A stretch of 64,000 bases of DNA, taken from the NCBI GenBank assembly GCA_000702085.1, contig KL370861.1, positions 746,911 through 810,910 on the forward strand. Direction: 5' to 3'. The DNA is from Lachnospiraceae bacterium P6A3. Its GTDB lineage: Bacteria; Bacillota; Clostridia; Lachnospirales; Lachnospiraceae. The notes under the pieces are model-generated. The model was not told the origin of the DNA. It did no database searches and worked only from the letters and a program-made list of their open reading frames with translations. How positions within the stretch are numbered: position 1 is the first letter of the stretch; every line of letters starts with the position of its first letter. Of the stretch, positions 52,051 to 60,711 are shown in pieces. Position numbers and translations under genes: made by a program.

Positions 52051-52571
52051 TTCAGCGAATTCTCATCGCAATTTCAATACCTTTCTTTTTCCTGCTTCAA
52101 ACCGGTGTTTTTACATACCTGAAGCTTGGTAACTGTATCCCTAATCTGATGGTCCTGATAGCATGCATTTACGGATTCTTTTACGGTGAAAAATCCGGAT
52201 GTATCGTCGGATTCTTCTGCGGTCTTCTGATGGACATTTTCTTCGGAAATATGCTTGGACTTAATGCGATGATCATCATGTTCATCGGATATATAAACGG
52301 AGGATTCAGTGATCTGTTTTATTCGGAGGATATCAGACTTCCCATGATCCTCCTTACACTCAGTGATGCTACTTACGGACTTTTGTTTTATATTTTTACA
52401 TTTCTCATGAGAGGAAAGCTTTCCATCGGTTATTATCTGACCGGTGTTATCCTTCCCGAGATTTTTTATACAATCCTTGTTTCGCTTGTTATATACCCGA
52501 TACTACTCGGAATCGATACACTTTTCAGAAATCTGAGAATCAAGAAGGAAAGAGAAAAGCAGGATGTTTGA
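52047..52571 (+). CDS. mreD: Rod-shape determining protein MreD
   Basis: 174 residues, mostly hydrophobic with five or so membrane helices. Recognised by the place between mreC and mrdA, GCIVGFFCGLLMDIFFGNMLGLNA and the ECF-substrate-component-like fold. Contributes to the elongasome with MreC. Overlaps mrdA by eight bases, a sign of coupled translation throughout the cluster. Confidence 0.93.
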   Translation: MIQRILIAISIPFFFLLQTGVFTYLKLGNCIPNLMVLIACIYGFFYGEKSGCIVGFFCGLLMDIFFGNMLGLNAMIIMFIGYINGGFSDLFYSEDIRLPMILLTLSDATYGLLFYIFTFLMRGKLSIGYYLTGVILPEIFYTILVSLVIYPILLGIDTLFRNLRIKKEREKQDV

Positions 52572-55431
52572 CGGACTGCGTGAGAGAATAATAAATATTT
52601 TCACAAGCCGTGTCACGATCATTTATCTGATCATGACCCTGCTTTGCGGTGTTCTCTTATACAGATGCTTTGTGTTACAGATCATTAACGGACAGACATA
52701 TCTTGACAATTTCATCCTCGAACAGGAAAAAGTCAGGGATATTATGCCCACAAGGGGAAATATCTACGACAGAAACGGCAATATTCTCGCTTATAATGAA
52801 CTTGCCTATTCCGTAAATATAGAGGATACATTCGAAACATCTTCAAGTAAGGACAAACAACTTAATGAGCTTGTTTATACCCTGATTAAGCTTATCGAGA
52901 AAAACGGCGATACCATCGATTCCGATTTCAAGATTTCACTTAACGAAGACGGAGAATTCATTTATACGGTTTCGGGAACCTATCTTAACAGATTCCTTGC
53001 GGACGTATATGATCATGCCGATCCCAAAGATCTGACGGAAGAAGAGAAGAATTCAACACCCGTACAGGTAATGATTTATCTGAGCAGAAAATCCGGAAAG
53101 GGATTTCATTTTGCAATCGGTGATTATATCGATCCCGAAGATACCAAGTCAGAATTTATTGAAGGCAAGGGATATTCCAATAAAGAATGGCTCGAGATGG
53201 TCGAGATACGTTATGCCATGAGCCTTACTTCATATCGAAAATATATCGGAACTACGATTTCGACTGATGTCAAACCCGAAACCGTTGCTCTTATCATGGA
53301 AAATTCCGATATTCTTCCCGGAGTTTCCATACAGGAAGATACAGTCAGAAGATATGTTAACAGTGTCTATTTCGCACATATTCTCGGATATACCGGAAGA
53401 ATATCATCCGAAGAAATTGATATTCTTAATCAGAGAATGATAGATGAGGGTGCAACGGAAGGTTCATATACTTCCGAAGACGTAGTCGGAAAAAGCGGAA
53501 TTGAAAACTACCTTGAAACAACTCTTCAGGGAACCAAAGGCTATGAAAGAGTCATGGTTGATAATACCGGTAAGGTTCTCTCCGTGCTTGAGCATAAGGA
53601 TGCGGTAAGAGGGCAGGATGTATATCTGTCCATTGATATGGAACTTACAATGGAGCTTTATGATATTACCGAGAGAAAGATCGCATATATCCTCATTCAA
53701 AAGCTCCAGAATGCCAAATATGCCGTAAGAACCACGGACTCTGTCAAAACCATCCCTATTGCTGATGTTTATTATGCTGTATTCAGAAATAACGTCCTGG
53801 ATATATCTCATTTTGCTGCGGATGATGCGCTTCCTACGGAACAGGATGTTTATCAGAGATTTCTTTCTTATAAGGAGACGGTTTATTCGACTCTCGAAAC
53901 CGGTATGAGAACAACGAGAACTCCTTATGAAAAGCTCTCGGATGAATATAAGGTATATCAGTATTATATTGTTAAGCTCCTGATGAATGACGGAGTAATA
54001 ATGACATCCGAAGTCGATACCGAGGATCCGGTATATAAAGGATGGGATGAAGGCGGAGATGTAGCTCTGGGTGATTTACTGGATCATGCAATTGCTATGG
54101 GATGGGTTGATATTTCCAAGCTTGACCTCGAGTCCAAATATGCAAGTTCATCCGAGATTTTTGATGCTCTGATAATTAAAATTTTCAAGCTCTGTGATTC
54201 GGACCAGGAATACCAGACAAGATTTTATAAATATATGATCTTAAACGATAAGATCAGCGGATATCAGGTATGCAAGCTTCTTATCGAGCAGGAAGCAATT
54301 TATATTCCCGAATCCGAGATCAATCGTCTTAATTCCGGTGCCATAAGCGCTTATACCTTTATGGTGAACAGGATATCGAATCTGGATATTACTCCGGCTC
54401 AGCTTGCCCTTGAACCCTGTAACGGATCCGTCGTAATGACAAATCCAAATAACGGGCAGGTTCTGGCCCTTGTATCCTATCCCGGATATGACAATAATCT
54501 GCTGGCAAATTCGGTAGATACCGATTATTGGAACAGGCTTCTTAATGACGACTCATCACCTTTGCTGAATTTTGCTACTCAGTATAAAGCAGCTCCCGGA
54601 TCTACCTTTAAGATTGTTTCCGCTACCGCGGGATTCGGAGAAGGTGTTATCAATACTTCGACCCTTATAAACTGTAACGGAATTTTTACGGATATCGAAC
54701 CGCCTTCCAAGTGTACGGCCATACATGGTAATGAAACCGTAAGAACGGCTATCAGGGATTCGTGTAACCTGTATTTCTTCAATGTGGGATACCGTCTTGC
54801 TACATTAAACGGATACTATGACGATGCCGCGGGTCTGGAATATCTCTATAAATACGCGGATATGTACGGCCTTACCGTAAGATCCGGTGTGGAAATAACA
54901 GAATATGAACCCGATGTATCCGATAAGGACTCTGTACGATCATATATCGGTCAGGGTACTAATGCATATACCACAACGCAGCTTGCCAGATATGTCTCGA
55001 GTATCGCAAACGGCGGTACAACATATGATCTTACTTTGCTTGATCATATAGAAGATTCATACGGAAGAACGGTATGGGAACATGAACCCGTAATTTATAA
55101 CACCGTGGAAATGGAAGACTATCAGTGGAACGCCATTATAAACGGTATGATGGACGGTGTTAACAATAAACCCTATTTTTCGGATATTCCGGTTCCCGTT
55201 GCCGGAAAAACAGGTACCGCGCAGCAGTCAAGATCTAAACCGGACCATGCACTTTACATCGCATTTGCGCCGGCTGTAGGTGAAGCGGAAGTTGCTCTTT
55301 CCGTAAGAATTCCTTTCGGTTTCTATTCCGATTATGCAGCCCAGCTTGCTCACGAATGCCTGCAGGCTTATTACGACGTTGAGCCGGAAACCGAACAATC
55401 CGCATATGCTACCGATGAACGAAGAGACTGA
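52564..55431 (+). CDS. mrdA: Penicillin-binding protein 2 (elongation transpeptidase, long clostridial form)
   Basis: 955 residues. Single membrane helix (about 18-40), dimerisation domain beginning MPTRGNIYDRNGNILAYNE, then the transpeptidase with S680 in APGSTFKI (SxxK), SCN in IRDSCNLYF and KTG in VAGKTGTAQQ. About 245 residues (about 372-617) are inserted between the two domains compared with Gram-negative PBP2; clostridial MrdA proteins are generally this long. Cross-links peptidoglycan during elongation together with RodA encoded two genes on. Confidence 0.94.
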   Translation: MFDGLRERIINIFTSRVTIIYLIMTLLCGVLLYRCFVLQIINGQTYLDNFILEQEKVRDIMPTRGNIYDRNGNILAYNELAYSVNIEDTFETSSSKDKQLNELVYTLIKLIEKNGDTIDSDFKISLNEDGEFIYTVSGTYLNRFLADVYDHADPKDLTEEEKNSTPVQVMIYLSRKSGKGFHFAIGDYIDPEDTKSEFIEGKGYSNKEWLEMVEIRYAMSLTSYRKYIGTTISTDVKPETVALIMENSDILPGVSIQEDTVRRYVNSVYFAHILGYTGRISSEEIDILNQRMIDEGATEGSYTSEDVVGKSGIENYLETTLQGTKGYERVMVDNTGKVLSVLEHKDAVRGQDVYLSIDMELTMELYDITERKIAYILIQKLQNAKYAVRTTDSVKTIPIADVYYAVFRNNVLDISHFAADDALPTEQDVYQRFLSYKETVYSTLETGMRTTRTPYEKLSDEYKVYQYYIVKLLMNDGVIMTSEVDTEDPVYKGWDEGGDVALGDLLDHAIAMGWVDISKLDLESKYASSSEIFDALIIKIFKLCDSDQEYQTRFYKYMILNDKISGYQVCKLLIEQEAIYIPESEINRLNSGAISAYTFMVNRISNLDITPAQLALEPCNGSVVMTNPNNGQVLALVSYPGYDNNLLANSVDTDYWNRLLNDDSSPLLNFATQYKAAPGSTFKIVSATAGFGEGVINTSTLINCNGIFTDIEPPSKCTAIHGNETVRTAIRDSCNLYFFNVGYRLATLNGYYDDAAGLEYLYKYADMYGLTVRSGVEITEYEPDVSDKDSVRSYIGQGTNAYTTTQLARYVSSIANGGTTYDLTLLDHIEDSYGRTVWEHEPVIYNTVEMEDYQWNAIINGMMDGVNNKPYFSDIPVPVAGKTGTAQQSRSKPDHALYIAFAPAVGEAEVALSVRIPFGFYSDYAAQLAHECLQAYYDVEPETEQSAYATDERRD

Positions 55432-55452
55432 TATTTCCTTTGGGAGGAATCA

Positions 55453-56148
55453 ATGAGTCAGGGAGTCACTCTAAAAAGCTATAACGGAGCAATTAAACTC
55501 ATACTTGATCCGGAGATGAACTTTAACGAGCTTCTCGGTCTTGTAAGGGATAAGTTTTATGCATCGAAGGCTTTTCTGGGAACCTCTTCTATTATTCTTG
55601 ATATAGAGGGAAGAAAACTTTCGGATATTGAAGAATCCCTTATCGTTGATGCCATAAATGCAAGCTGCGATGTCAATGTAGCCTGTCTTGTGGGCAAAAA
55701 CGAAAACGACCAGGAGCATATCAAAAAAGTGGGAGAGATATTAAACGATAAGATTAATTCTCTCGATAAATGTATAATCCTTCAATCATCCGTAATGAAC
55801 AAACAGGTTATTGATGTTGAAGACAGTGTGTTGGTCCTTGGGGATGTAAATCCCGGAAGTCAGATAAAAAGCTGCGGTAATATCATCGTTCTCGGAGGAC
55901 TGTACGGTTCCGCATTTGCCGGTTCATCGGGAGATGAATCATCCTTTGTATGTGCCATAGAGATGGAGCCGGAGAGCCTGATAATCGGAGATAAGAAATA
56001 TACCCCTGAAAACAAACCTATCTGGTCCGCAATGCTTAAGCCCGCACCAAAGGTTGCGAGGATCTGTGACGGAGAATTGACCATAGGGCCCCTTAACAGG
56101 GTCGTGATGGAGAAGATATATGAGTCTAAAAAACTATCGGATACGTGA
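55453..56148 (+). CDS. minC: Septum-site determining protein MinC
   Basis: 231 residues. N-terminal domain (to ~105) and the right-handed beta-helix C-terminal domain (VEDSVLVLGDVNPGSQI, GNIIVLGGLYGSAFAG). Inhibits FtsZ ring assembly away from mid-cell. In Clostridia minC is usually followed by minD and minE; here rodA follows directly, overlapping by 29 bases. Whether MinD, which normally brings MinC to the membrane, is encoded elsewhere cannot be seen. GGGAGGAA SD. Confidence 0.92.
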   Translation: MSQGVTLKSYNGAIKLILDPEMNFNELLGLVRDKFYASKAFLGTSSIILDIEGRKLSDIEESLIVDAINASCDVNVACLVGKNENDQEHIKKVGEILNDKINSLDKCIILQSSVMNKQVIDVEDSVLVLGDVNPGSQIKSCGNIIVLGGLYGSAFAGSSGDESSFVCAIEMEPESLIIGDKKYTPENKPIWSAMLKPAPKVARICDGELTIGPLNRVVMEKIYESKKLSDT

Positions 56149-57295
56149 TTATGACTTCAAAATAATACTTTTCGCCGTTTTATTATCCGTAATCGGTGTA
56201 TTTGCCATATCCTCGGCAATGGGTGATACCCTTGCCGGTCAGGAGAATGTAAAAAAACAGATCGGAGGAATCATTTTCGGTACTGTAATGATGGTGATAA
56301 CCTCTCTTATTGACTATCATTTCATTCTGAAATTCAGGATTCTGATCTATATTTTTAACATTGTAATGCTTGTCTGGGTTCTTTTGGGCGGACATTCGTC
56401 CCACAATGCTCAAAGATGGCTTAATATCGGCGCTATAACCTTCCAGCCTTCCGAGCTGGCCAAGCTGTTATTGATTTTATTTTTGGCTTCGTTTATTATG
56501 AAATACAAGGATAAAATCAGCAGTTTTCATTTGCTTTTGGTATGTTCAGCGCTGTTTTTGGTACCGTTTTTTTTGATATTCAAACAGCCCGATCTGTCGA
56601 CCAGTATTGTCCTGATTTTTATCTTTTCGGCCATTATGTTTTCCAGTGGTATCAAGAAGAGGATAATACTTATTGTGATGCTGATAGTTATTCCGGTAGG
56701 AGTCGCTTTTGTCAGCTATATGCTCAATCCGGATAACGGCGTTTTGGAAGGTTATCAGCTTAAGAGGATATATGGTTTCCTGTATCCCGAAGATTACCCG
56801 GACATCGCTTATCAGCAGAACAATTCCGTAACCGCCATCGGCTCCGGAATGCTTGAGGGAAAAGGCTATAAGAATAATCAGATAACATCGGTCAAGAACA
56901 GCAATTTTCTTTCGGAGGCCGAAACCGATTTCATTTTTGCCGTTATAGGTGAGGAATTCGGATTCAGGGGAGCTTCGGTCACGATTTTGTTACTGTTTTT
57001 GATATCCCTGAGCTGTTTGAGCGTGGGGATACGGGCAAAAGATACTGCAGGGGCCGTCATTTGTGCCGGAATGGGTACTTTTATCGGTGTACAGGGTTTT
57101 ATGAACATTGCCGTTGCAACGTTTTTGATGCCAAACACCGGTATTCCGCTGCCATTTGTCAGTTATGGTCTTACGTCACTTGTAACGCTTTATTTGGGAC
57201 TTGGGGTAGTTCTGAATGTTAGGCTTCAGGTGAAGCATTCAGTGAATCCGCTGGATGAATTCACACTAAATTTTAATGGAAAGGGGCCGTATTAG
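56120..57295 (+). CDS. rodA: Peptidoglycan glycosyltransferase RodA
   Basis: 391 residues, SEDS family, ten predicted membrane helices. Polymerises lipid II for elongation with PBP2. Motifs: GGHSSHNAQRWLNIGAITFQ with PSELAKLLLILFLA, KQPDLSTSIV, and the C-terminal FLMPNTGIPLPFVSYG. ATG 56120 lies inside minC, behind GGAGAAG. Overlap ties its translation to minC. Confidence 0.94.
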   Translation: MSLKNYRIRDYDFKIILFAVLLSVIGVFAISSAMGDTLAGQENVKKQIGGIIFGTVMMVITSLIDYHFILKFRILIYIFNIVMLVWVLLGGHSSHNAQRWLNIGAITFQPSELAKLLLILFLASFIMKYKDKISSFHLLLVCSALFLVPFFLIFKQPDLSTSIVLIFIFSAIMFSSGIKKRIILIVMLIVIPVGVAFVSYMLNPDNGVLEGYQLKRIYGFLYPEDYPDIAYQQNNSVTAIGSGMLEGKGYKNNQITSVKNSNFLSEAETDFIFAVIGEEFGFRGASVTILLLFLISLSCLSVGIRAKDTAGAVICAGMGTFIGVQGFMNIAVATFLMPNTGIPLPFVSYGLTSLVTLYLGLGVVLNVRLQVKHSVNPLDEFTLNFNGKGPY

Positions 57296-57301
57296 GGGAT
57301 A

Positions 57302-57697
57302 ATGAATATTGCACTTATCGCTCATGATTCCAAGAAAAAGCTCATGCAGAATTTCTGTGTGGCATATCGCGGAATCCTGACAAAGCACGACTTATACGCC
57401 ACAGGAACCACAGGAAGACTTATCGAGGAGGTTACCAATCTCTCGATTCATAAATTCCTGGCCGGTCATTTGGGAGGAGAACAGCAGCTTGCGGCTCAGA
57501 TCGAACAGAATCTGATCGATCTTGTTATATTCTTAAGAGATCCCGTAAATACCACCGTTCACGAGCCTAATGTCGAGAACGTGTTCAGGGACTGTGATCT
57601 TCACAACATTCCGCTTGCCACCAATCTTGCAAGTGCGGAACTCCTTATAAAATCCCTCGACAGAGGCGATCTTGAATGGAGAGAGATGTATAAATGA
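57302..57697 (+). CDS. mgsA: Methylglyoxal synthase
   Basis: 131 residues. Converts dihydroxyacetone phosphate to methylglyoxal, a bypass relieving phosphate limitation. HDSKK at the N-terminus, TGTTGRL phosphate site, IFLRDPVNTTVHEP and DLHNIPLATNLASAELLI. The block that is HDPD or HEPD in well-studied enzymes (containing the catalytic His98 and Asp101 of E. coli) reads HEPN here. Position after rodA is standard in Clostridia. The AGGGGA SD overlaps the rodA stop region. Confidence 0.92.
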   Translation: MNIALIAHDSKKKLMQNFCVAYRGILTKHDLYATGTTGRLIEEVTNLSIHKFLAGHLGGEQQLAAQIEQNLIDLVIFLRDPVNTTVHEPNVENVFRDCDLHNIPLATNLASAELLIKSLDRGDLEWREMYK

Positions 57698-58689
57698 TCC
57701 GTCTTTTCGGAAAATCAAAATTCAGTTTTTTATCACTTTTCATAATAGCTGCACTTTTCATGACGGGATGCGGATCCGATTTTGCATCCCCTTATTCTGC
57801 GTCCGTTTTATCTTCTGAGATGGCCGGAAGAGGCTTTACCGCAGATCTGAAAGCGGATGCATTTGCTTCGGATCTTTGTGTTATAAACGAGAATATTCCT
57901 GTTCCCGACCTTGAATTATCAACACAGGTAGAATCTTATCTTCTTATAGACATCAACAATCAGACCGCTCTTGCGGCTTACGATGTTCACAGACAGATTC
58001 ATCCCGCTTCGACAACCAAGCTCATGACCGCTCTGGTGGCTCTTGAGAATTGTTCTATGGACGAAAAGATTGTTCTCGGTGAAGAAGTTACCGGCTTTGC
58101 ATATGATGAAACCGTTCTTCCCGGTAAGGTCGGAGATACCATGACCATGGATCAGGCACTTCATTTCATGCTCATGTATTCTGCTAATGACATCGCAAAT
58201 GCCATAGCTGTTCATGTAGGCGGAAGTATCGGAAATTTCTGTAACATGATGAATGAAAAAGCAGCTGAGATCGGAGCTACAAATACTCATTTTTCCAATC
58301 CTCACGGACTTGATGCAGACGATCATCTGACTACCGCTTATGATCTGTATCTTATTCTCAGCGAATGCATTAAATACGAAAAATTCGTCGAGATAGTTTC
58401 AAGTTCCGAATATTCCACGGTTTATTACAACTCACAGGGTAACACCGTCGATAAAACAGTAAGAAGCACCGATCTTTTTATCAGGACCGATAAAGATGTA
58501 AATGCTCCCGCGGGAATAACCGTCATCGGAGGGAAGACCGGAACTACCGGCAAAGCAGGACATTGTCTTATTGTTTTATGCAAGGATTCGGCAGGTAATC
58601 CGTATATTTCCTGCGTCATGGGAACCGCTGATACGGACACGCTCTATACGCATCAGAAAATGCTCATGAATCTTATATTAAACGGTTAA
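57694..58689 (+). CDS. Lipoprotein-type D-alanyl-D-alanine carboxypeptidase (PBP5-like fold)
   Basis: 331 residues. Signal sequence with a lipobox ending FMTGC (C26), so anchored by lipid. The serine-peptidase core has S106-x-x-K109 in HPASTTKLMTAL, SAN in LMYSANDIANA and KTG in GGKTGTTGKAGH. It removes the terminal D-alanine from peptidoglycan side chains. Unlike typical DacA it lacks the C-terminal PBP5_C domain and amphipathic anchor, ending soon after the KTG block. Coupled to mgsA by ATGA overlap; a terminator lies at its end. Confidence 0.88.
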   Translation: MIRLFGKSKFSFLSLFIIAALFMTGCGSDFASPYSASVLSSEMAGRGFTADLKADAFASDLCVINENIPVPDLELSTQVESYLLIDINNQTALAAYDVHRQIHPASTTKLMTALVALENCSMDEKIVLGEEVTGFAYDETVLPGKVGDTMTMDQALHFMLMYSANDIANAIAVHVGGSIGNFCNMMNEKAAEIGATNTHFSNPHGLDADDHLTTAYDLYLILSECIKYEKFVEIVSSSEYSTVYYNSQGNTVDKTVRSTDLFIRTDKDVNAPAGITVIGGKTGTTGKAGHCLIVLCKDSAGNPYISCVMGTADTDTLYTHQKMLMNLILNG

Positions 58690-58715
58690 AAAGCGATTGA
58701 AAAAATACGCTTTTT
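58688..58715 (+). terminator. Terminator after the elongation/carboxypeptidase cluster
   Basis: 8-bp stem AAAAAGCG (58688-58695) / CGCTTTTT (58708-58715), 12-base loop, 3' arm ending in T5. The loop contains the -35 of the next promoter. Confidence 0.7.
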
Positions 58716-58725
58716 AAACTATAAT
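58697..58725 (+). promoter_or_regulatory. Promoter for the P-loop/HlyD-like/yggS/sepF unit
   Basis: TTGAAA (58697-58702), 17-base spacer, TATAAT (58720-58725). -35 and spacer lie in the loop and 3' arm of the terminator hairpin. Leader of ~75 bases, with a small CCGAAAA/TTTTCCGG hairpin near 58748. Confidence 0.82.
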
Positions 58726-58807
58726 CTTATTAGTGATCTGCTAAATCCGAAAACGATTTTCCGGGAAGAGTCGATACACTAAAATAACAGCATCGGAGGG
58801 CAAATTA

Positions 58808-59236
58808 GTGGTTTCATTGATAGTTGGTCAGAAGGGCAAAGGTAAGACTAAGGAGCTTTTGGACAGGGTTAATGCCGATGTAAAGAACGTCTCAGGTAAT
58901 ATTGTATATCTTGATAAGGACACGGCTCATATGTATGAGCTCAACAACAAGATCAGACTTATCAATGTAAGCGAATTCGATATTTCCAATTCAGATCAGT
59001 TCTATGGCTTCGTTGCAGGTATCATCTCCCAGAATCACGATATTCAAGAAATGTTTATCGATTCTTATGCTAAGATCTCTCAGCAGGTCGATAAAGATAT
59101 AACCGAGAATGTTGAGAAGCTTGCGGCACTTTCGGAGAAGTATAAGGTAGACATGGTTCTTTCGGTTTCCATCGAGAGAAGCAAATTCCCCGCAGGTCTT
59201 CAGGCTAACGAGAAGATAGCAATTAATTTCCTTTAA
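58808..59236 (+). CDS. Small P-loop protein of unknown function
   Basis: 142 residues. The first residues hold a Walker A, LIVGQKGKGKTKELLD (G7-T14). No clear Walker B; possible equivalents are IVYLDKD and DMVLSVSIE. A helical central part (about 60-115) follows. The small size suggests a minimal nucleotide-binding module; similar short proteins in Lachnospiraceae carry loose PilT-like labels without support. GTG start, seven bases behind GGAGGG. First gene of the unit ending at sepF, so a link to division or envelope is inferred from neighbours only. Confidence 0.8.
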   Translation: MVSLIVGQKGKGKTKELLDRVNADVKNVSGNIVYLDKDTAHMYELNNKIRLINVSEFDISNSDQFYGFVAGIISQNHDIQEMFIDSYAKISQQVDKDITENVEKLAALSEKYKVDMVLSVSIERSKFPAGLQANEKIAINFL

Positions 59237-59254
59237 TATCAATTTGACTGAAAC

Positions 59255-59287
59255 CCCCGGATATGACTGTATAAGCCGCATCCGGGG
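59255..59287 (+). promoter_or_regulatory. Stem-loop upstream of the HlyD-like gene
   Basis: CCCCGGAT (59255-59262) pairs with ATCCGGGG (59280-59287). The T-run after it is poor (TGTCTTTAT), so termination would be weak; its GGGG is the only SD-like sequence for the ATG at 59297. Confidence 0.5.
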
Positions 59288-59296
59288 TGTCTTTAT

Positions 59297-60700
59297 ATGA
59301 GTAACAACAATCAGGACAACATCAGAAAGTTCACCAAAGAACATAACTTTGGTTTCGGAACGGTCCTATTCTTAGGGATCTTTATTTACGTTGTAATTGT
59401 TTTATTCATATATTTCTCATCAGACCCGATAGTCAGATATGAAGTCGTAGAAGGGTCACTTTCATCACAAAATATATACAGAGCCATGGCCTTCAGGGAC
59501 GAACATGTTATCCAGAGTCCCTATTCCGGATATGTAAATTTCCTTGCAAGAGAAGGCCAGAAGGTTGCGGTGGGAGATATTGTTTACACCGTAGATGAAA
59601 CAGGTAAGCTTAACGAATACCTGGAGTCACAGTCACTTCTTGAAAATACTCTGACCGATAAAGAGCTTGACGATTTCAAAAATGAACTCGTCGATTTTTC
59701 GCATTCTTACGATCCGGTTTCTTACACGGAAGTTTATTCTTTTAAATATTCGCTTCAGAATTCGGTTCTGAAACTAGCTAACTCGAATTTCCTTGAATCA
59801 CTCAGACAGGCTCAGGATGAAGGCGGACTTTCCACAGCGGTTAAATACTGTACCAGCGGAGAAGCCGGAGTTGTATCCTATTGGGTTGACGGATATGAGA
59901 ACTTTGATCCGGCCAATATCTCCATGGATACTTTTGACGAGCGTAAATACGAGAAGACCAATATTTCCGCTAATGAGCTTAGAGCCGAGGGAGATGTTGT
60001 ATATAAACTTTCGGAGAGCGAAGACTGGTATATTATTTTTCCCATCAAAGAATCAGACGCCGAGGCGTTTGAATCAGAAGGGTACATTCTTACCAGATTT
60101 CTCAGAAATCAGTACGAATCCTGGGGAGCTGTTTCGATAATCAGAAATGACAAGGAAGTATTTTGCAGACTTGATTTTAATAATTCCATGTCTTCTTTCG
60201 TTAATGAAAGATACCTTGATATTGAGCTGATCCTTAACGAAGAATCCGGACTTAAAGTACCCAATTCTTCAATAATTGAAAAAGAATTCTATCTCATAAA
60301 CGAGAATTTTGTAATATTTGATGCCGTTAATAATATTTATTATGTGATTCTATCGGGATATGACGATACCGGTCAGCCCATCACCATCAGAAAAGAAATC
60401 TCCGTATACAGCCATGATGAAGAGGCACATGTTTATTACGTGGATGAGACGTTCCTGACGGCGGGTGACACGCTTCATATGGAAAACTCCCAGCAGGTTT
60501 TTGCAATTAAAGACAAAGGTACGCTGACGGGAGTTTACAACATTAATAAAGGGTATGCGGATTTCAAGGAAATAACGATTTTGGCTCAAAATGACGAATA
60601 TGCGATCGTAAAGCCCAATTCAACATACGGACTCAGGGTATATGACTATATAGCCCTCAGGGCCGACACAGTATCGGACGATCAGTTTATAAATGAATAA
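59297..60700 (+). CDS. HlyD-like membrane-fusion type protein
   Basis: 467 residues. One N-terminal membrane helix (about 21-43), then an extracytoplasmic part. A biotinyl-lipoyl-like half motif is visible early (IQSPYSGYVNFLAREGQKVAVGDIVYTVDE, split about 72-101) and a beta-rich region follows to ~450. This is the architecture of HlyD/efflux adaptor proteins, but no transporter gene is near. In clostridial division clusters such a protein often precedes yggS and sepF, so an envelope role at the septum is a reasonable inference. No standard SD; see the hairpin before it. Confidence 0.78.
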   Translation: MSNNNQDNIRKFTKEHNFGFGTVLFLGIFIYVVIVLFIYFSSDPIVRYEVVEGSLSSQNIYRAMAFRDEHVIQSPYSGYVNFLAREGQKVAVGDIVYTVDETGKLNEYLESQSLLENTLTDKELDDFKNELVDFSHSYDPVSYTEVYSFKYSLQNSVLKLANSNFLESLRQAQDEGGLSTAVKYCTSGEAGVVSYWVDGYENFDPANISMDTFDERKYEKTNISANELRAEGDVVYKLSESEDWYIIFPIKESDAEAFESEGYILTRFLRNQYESWGAVSIIRNDKEVFCRLDFNNSMSSFVNERYLDIELILNEESGLKVPNSSIIEKEFYLINENFVIFDAVNNIYYVILSGYDDTGQPITIRKEISVYSHDEEAHVYYVDETFLTAGDTLHMENSQQVFAIKDKGTLTGVYNINKGYADFKEITILAQNDEYAIVKPNSTYGLRVYDYIALRADTVSDDQFINE

Positions 60701-60711
60701 CAGGTATTAAA

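Noticed and set aside
52564-55431. The ~245-residue insertion in PBP2 as novel
   Set aside because: Clostridial MrdA proteins are generally 900 residues or longer with an insertion in this place.
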